A stretch of 64,000 nucleotides of DNA from Coriaria nepalensis. Lineage: Eukaryota > Streptophyta > Magnoliopsida > Cucurbitales > Coriariaceae. Of this stretch, positions 59,016-64,000 are shown piece by piece (the stretch's first letter is position 1; each line of letters begins with the position of its first letter). The notes under the pieces are model-generated. The model was not told where the DNA came from. It saw only the letters and a program-made list of their open reading frames with translations, and did not search any database. The stretch covers positions 5,029,501 to 5,093,500 of the forward strand of contig CP114498.1 in assembly GCA_027186245.1 (NCBI GenBank), read 5' to 3'. The translations under genes were made by a program, and so were the position numbers.

Positions 59016-59454
59016 TTTGTTTTTTTTTTTAAAGGTAAGCGTATATTTCTGAAAAACCAATTACAGGCACACGGTGAGCAAGCTCACAGTAGAAAAAAAA
59101 TAAAAATAAATAAAAGAATACAACAGCCTAAAAAGGCAACCAATACCTAGAACAAACCAACCTAAAACAAAAGCGGCAAAAGAAGCCAAAACAATCTACA
59201 GTGGGGTAACCCAATGGAGGTCACAAGAGAAACTTCTCCCCTAACAAGAGAAAAGGAAAAGAACCATAAGAGTAAGAAGACCGGGGACAACCCTATTACA
59301 AAAACAACCAAGGGGCATAACCCAAGGTGGTCACTAGGAGGACCACCAGCCAACCTAACCTGGGGTGAAAAAACCCCCTTTGGGTGAAAAACCCAAGGTG
59401 GCCACTAGAGGGACCGTTACCCATCATCAAAAGATGTACACATCACAAAGCAAA
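59016..59454 (-). mobile_element. LINE tail copy 13 (short form)
   Basis: Shares accgttaccc and acagtgggg only with copies 14 and 15. Confidence 0.9.
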
Positions 59455-60517
59455 TAGAACTCATTCGAATTGCTTTCAAATGGTTTAGCAACTTGAAGCG
59501 ACGCGTTGACATGATTTTGAGGTAAAACATATGCAAAATTCCCTTTAATAGAAGATCATTTCCAAGTTATGTATGAAAGTCGTGTTTAAATTGCGAAAAT
59601 GGAATTCGTCCGAATTGCTTCCGAATGGGTTATTGACTTGAAGTGACTCATTGAAATGTCTTTAAGGTTAAGCAAATGCACACTTCCCTTCAATAGATCA
59701 TTTCAAGTTATGCACGAAAGTCATGTTTGATTTGCGAAAATAGAATTCGGTCAAAAGTGACTCATTGACTGGAAGTGACTCATTTACATGATCTTGAGGT
59801 AAAACATATCCACACTTCCCTTCAATAGATTAATTCCTTGTTATGCATGAAAGTCGTGTTTTGAGTCAAAAAATAAAATTCGCTCGAATTGCTTCGAAAT
59901 AGTTTATGGATTTGAAGTTAGTCATTGATATAATTTTGAGGTTAAACAAATTCACACTTCCCTTCAATAGATCATTCCCAAGTTATGTATGAAAGTTGTG
60001 TTTGAAATGCGAAAATAGAACTCATTCGAATTGCTTTCAAATGGTTTAGCGACTTGAAGCGACGCGTTGACATGATTTTGAGGTAAAACATATGCAAAAT
60101 TCCCTTTAATAGAAGATCATTTCCAAGTTATGTATGAAAGTCGTGTTTAAATTGCAAAAATAGAATTCGGTCAAAAGTGACTCATTGACTGGAAGTGACT
60201 CATTTACATGATCTTGAGGTAAAACAAATCCACACTTCCCTTCAATAGATTAATTCCTTGTTATGCGTGAAAGTCGTGTTTTGAGTCAAAAAATAAAATT
60301 CGCTCGAATTGCTTCCAAGTAGTTTATGGATTTGAAGTTAGTCATTGATATAATTTTGAGGTTAAACTAATTCACACTTCCCTTCAATAGATCATTTCCA
60401 AGTCATGCACGAAGTTCATGTTTGAAGTGCGAATTGCTTTCGAATAGTCTGGTGACTTGAAGGGACTCATTGACACGATGTTGAGGTAAAACAAATGCAC
60501 ACTTCCCATCAATAGAT

Positions 60518-60956
60518 TTTGTTTTTTTTTTTAAAGGTAAGCGTATATTTCTGAAAAACCAATTACAGGCACACGGTGAGCAAGCTCACAGTAGAAAAAA
60601 AATAAAAATAAATAAAAGAATACAACAGCCTAAAAAGGCAACCAATACCTAGAACAAACCAACCTAAAACAAAAGCGGCAAAAGAAGCCAAAACAATCTA
60701 CAGTGGGGTAACCCAATGGAGGTCACAAGAGAAACTTCTCCCCTAACAAGAGAAAAGGAAAAGAACCATAAGAGTAAGAAGACCGGGGACAACCCTATTA
60801 CAAAAACAACCAAGGGGCATAACCCAAGGTGGTCACTAGGAGGACCACCAGCCAACCTAACCTGGGGTGAAAAAACCCCCTTTGGGTGAAAAACCCAAGG
60901 TGGCCACTAGAGGGACCGTTACCCATCATCAAAAGATGTACACATCACAAAGCAAA
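60518..60956 (-). mobile_element. LINE tail copy 14 (short form)
   Basis: Follows copy 13 by 1,502 bp and is nearly identical to it. Confidence 0.9.
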
Positions 60957-62019
60957 TAGAACTCATTCGAATTGTTTTCAAATGGTTTAGCAACTTGAAG
61001 CGACGCGTTGACATGATTTTGAGGTAAAACATATGCAAAATTCCCTTTAATAGAAGATCATTTCCAAGTTATGTATGAAAGTCGTGTTTAAATTGCGAAA
61101 ATGGAATTCGTCCGAATTGCTTCCGAATGGGTTATTGACTTGAAGTGACTCATTGAAATGTCTTTAAGGTTAAGCAAATGCACACTTCCCTTCAATAGAT
61201 CATTTCAAGTTATGCACGAAAGTCATGTTTGATTTGCGAAAATAGAATTCGGTCAAAAGTGACTCATTGACTGGAAGTGACTCATTTACATGATCTTGAG
61301 GTAAAACATATCCACACTTCCCTTCAATAGATTAATTCCTTGTTATGCATGAAAGTCGTGTTTTGAGTCAAAAAATAAAATTCGCTCGAATTGCTTCGAA
61401 ATAGTTTATGGATTTGAAGTTAGTCATTGATATAATTTTGAGGTTAAACAAATTCACACTTCCCTTCAATAGATCATTCCCAAGTTATGTATGAAAGTTG
61501 TGTTTGAAGTGCGAAAATAGAACTCATTCGAATTGCTTTCAAATGGTTTAGCGACTTGAAGCGACGCGTTGACATGATTTTGAGGTAAAACATATGCAAA
61601 ATTCCCTTTAATAGAAGATCATTTCCAAGTTATGTATGAAAGTCGTGTTTAAATTGCAAAAATAGAATTCGGTCAAAAGTGACTCATTGACTGGAAGTGA
61701 CTCATTTACATGATCTTGAGGTAAAACAAATCCACACTTCCCTTCAATAGATTAATTCCTTGTTATGCGTGAAAGTCGTGTTTTGAGTCAAAAAATAAAA
61801 TTCGCTCGAATTGCTTCCAAGTAGTTTATGGATTTGAAGTTAGTCATTGATATAATTTTGAGGTTAAACTAATTCACACTTCCCTTCAATAGATCATTTC
61901 CAAGTCATGCACGAAGTTCATGTTTGAAGTGCGAATTGCTTTCGAATAGTCTGGTGACTTGAAGGGACTCATTGACACGATGTTGAGGTAAAACAAATGC
62001 ACACTTCCCATCAATAGAT

Positions 62020-62459
62020 TTTGTTTTTTTTTTTTAAAGGTAAGCGTATATTTCTGAAAAACCAATTACAGGCACACGGTGAGCAAGCTCACAGTAGAAA
62101 AAAAATAAAAATAAATAAAAGAATACAACAGCCTAAAAAGGCAACCAATACCTAGAACAAACCAACCTAAAACAAAAGCGGCAAAAGAAGCCAAAACAAT
62201 CTACAGTGGGGTAACCCAATGGAGGTCACAAGAGAAACTTCTCCCCTAACAAGAGAAAAGGAAAAGAACCATAAGAGTAAGAAGACCGGGGACAACCCTA
62301 TTACAAAAACAACCAAGGGGCATAACCCAAGGTGGTCACTAGGAGGACCACCAGCCAACCTAACCTGGGGTGAAAAAACCCCCTTTGGGTGAAAAACCCA
62401 AGGTGGCCACTAGAGGGACCGTTACCCATCATCAAAAGATGTACACATCACAAAGCAAA
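62020..62459 (-). mobile_element. LINE tail copy 15 (short form)
   Basis: Follows copy 14 by about 1,502 bp; the next satellite run is shorter by about three monomers (spacing to the next marker 1,081). Confidence 0.9.
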
Positions 62460-63102
62460 TAGAACTCATTCGAATTGCTTTCAAATGGTTTAGCAACTTG
62501 AAGCGACGCGTTGACATGATTTTGAGGTAAAACATATGCAAAATTCCCTTTAATAGAAGATCATTTCCAAGTTATGTATGAAAGTCGTGTTTAAATTGCG
62601 AAAATGGAATTCGTCCGAATTGCTTCCGAATGGGTTATTGACTTGAAGTGACTCATTGAAATGTCTTTAAGGTTAAGCAAATGCACACTTCCCTTCAATA
62701 GATCATTTCAAGTTATGCACGAAAGTCATGTTTGATTTGCGAAAATAGAATTCGGTCAAAAGTGACTCATTGACTGGAAGTGACTCATTTACATGATCTT
62801 GAGGTAAAACAAATCCACACTTCCCTTCAATAGATTAATTCCTTGTTATGCGTGAAAGTCGTGTTTTGAGTCAAAAAATAAAATTCGCTCGAATTGCTTC
62901 GAAATAGTTTATGGATTTGAAGTTAGTCATTGATATAATTTTGAGGTTAAACTAATTCACACTTCCCTTCAATAGATCATTTCCAAGTCATGCACGAAGT
63001 TCATGTTTGAAGTGCGAATTGCTTTCGAATAGTCTGGTGACTTGAAGGGACTCATTGACATGATGTTGAGGTAAAACAAATGCACACTTCCCATCAATAG
63101 AT

Positions 63103-63671
63103 TTTGTTTTTTTTTTTAAAGGTAAGCGTATATTTCTGAAAAACCAATTACAGGCACACGGTGAGCAAGCTCACAGTAGAAAAAAATAAAAATAAATAAA
63201 AGAATACGACAGCCTAAAAAGGCAACCAATACCTAGAACAAACCAACCTAAAACAAAAGCGGCAAAAGAAGCCAAAACAATCTACACTGGGGTAACCCAA
63301 TGGAGGTCACAAGAGAAACTTCTCCCTTAACAAGAGAAAAGGGAAAGAACCATAAGAGTAAGAAGACCGGGGACAACCCTATTACAAAAACAACCAAGGG
63401 GCATAACCCAAGGTGGTCACTAGGAGGACCACCAGCCAACCTAACCTGGGGTGAAAAAACCCCCTTTGGGTGAAAAACCCAAGGTGGCCACTAGAGGGAC
63501 CGCTACCCATCATCAAAAGATGTACACATCACAAAGCAAAGGGGCATACCCCAGTGTGCCCTCTCAACCAGGGCCACTATCCACATATAAAACATATAAG
63601 CAACGAAACTTAGAGTGATCGTCCAGGGGGTCATAACCCACCATAAAACAAAATAATCAAGAAAAAAAATA
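63103..63671 (-). mobile_element. LINE tail copy 16 (long form)
   Basis: Left part of the agggaaag type, as in copies 7 and 11. Private changes aatacgacag (near 63206) and ccataaaac (near 63642). Satellite follows to the window end. Confidence 0.9.
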
Positions 63672-64000
63672 CCCATCAATAGATCATTTCCAAGTTATGC
63701 ACAAAAGTCGTATTTGAAGTGAGAAAATATAATTCCCTCGAATTATTTTCAAATGGTTTAGTGACTTGAAAGACCCGTTGACATGATTTTGAGGTGAATC
63801 AAATACATATTTCCCTTCAATAGATAATTTCCAAGTTACGCATGAAAGTCATGTCTGAAGTACGTAAATAGAATTCGTTCCAATTATTTTCAAATGTTTA
63901 TTGGCTCGAATGGACCAATTGACGTGATTTTGAGGTTCAACAAATGCATACTTCCTTTCAATAGATCATTTGCAAGTTATGCACGAAAGTTGTGTTTGAA

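Larger units (their letters stand above)
37656..64000. repeat. Higher-order repeat array: 142-bp satellite plus captured LINE tail
   Basis: Sixteen copies of one LINE 3' tail (listed separately) alternate with runs of about 4-15 satellite monomers. Using accaccagcc inside the tail as a marker (37968, 39663, 41358, 43471, 45160, 46664, 49339, 50843, 52956, 54645, 56148, 57840, 59342, 60844, 62347, 63428), spacings are 1695, 1695, 2113, 1689, 1504, 2675, 1504, 2113, 1689, 1503, 1692, 1502, 1502, 1503 and 1081. Monomers within a unit differ clearly, while equivalent monomers of different units are nearly identical, which defines a higher-order repeat. The array runs off the window end. Confidence 0.95.

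Noticed and set aside
39468..63439. Repeated 63-68 residue open frames on the minus strand beginning MAGGPPSDHLG, and 63-residue frames beginning MPVIGFSEIY
   Set aside because: They lie wholly inside the amplified LINE 3' tail or its junction with satellite; they repeat because the DNA repeats. They have no start context, domain or codon evidence of a gene.
37656..64000. Regular repeats with spacers, reminiscent of a CRISPR array
   Set aside because: Repeat units are about 142 bp and about 1.5-2.7 kb, with no short palindromic repeats separated by unique spacers. The context is a plant nuclear genome.
1..64000. tRNA or rRNA genes
   Set aside because: No cloverleaf with A and B boxes or rRNA-like segment was recognised on either strand. 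The tRNA-complementary 12-mers are retroelement primer-binding sites.

Overview
The window looks like nuclear DNA of a flowering plant, probably a eudicot. It has a many-exon plant gene with GT-AG introns, Ty1/copia elements primed by initiator-Met tRNA, plant-type LINEs and a large satellite array. The species cannot be named from the sequence. It divides into a gene (1-19,600) and a repeat domain (about 20,200-64,000).

Gene region. Fifteen exons on the + strand (576-19,594) join in phase into an uninterrupted 1,157-residue C-terminal part of a SHPRH-type protein: a SNF2-family DNA translocase carrying a RING E3 ubiquitin ligase domain, related to Arabidopsis At2g40770. The 5' exons lie outside the window. 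Two introns are enlarged by decayed copia elements in opposite orientations. The intron at 777-7,697 holds a chimeric sense-oriented copia with a further small antisense LTR element inside it. The intron at 12,655-17,463 holds an antisense copia with a perfect 5-bp target duplication (AAAAT). All exons remain open, so the gene appears functional.

Transition. After the stop codon there are about 600 bp of 3' flank, a (TTTATA)n microsatellite and a GC-rich patch that may be the end of a hAT-like element. A satellite then begins at about 20,540, less than 1 kb from the gene.

Repeat domain. The basic unit is a monomer of about 142 bp with a short dyad (AATTCG-NN-CGAATT). The array edge nearest the gene (20,538-37,655) has diverged monomers interrupted by an antisense LINE (23,457-27,808), a rearranged LINE fragment (27,809-28,354), a short LINE tail (29,856-30,268) and a 4.4-kb sense LINE with a target duplication (31,458-35,891). 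From 37,656 to the end the satellite is organised into higher-order repeats. Each has about 7-15 monomers plus one copy of the same LINE 3' tail (about 440-570 bp), captured once with a 13-bp target duplication and then amplified to 16 visible copies. Tail spacings fall into classes (about 1,081, 1,503, 1,692, 2,113 and 2,675 bp) that differ mostly by whole numbers of monomers. Blocks of several kb are duplicated at offsets of 9,485, 6,809 and 4,179 bp.

I see no tRNA, rRNA, CRISPR array or new protein-coding system. The most distinctive object is the satellite/LINE-tail compound higher-order repeat and its layered duplication history beside an intact chromatin/ubiquitin-ligase gene.
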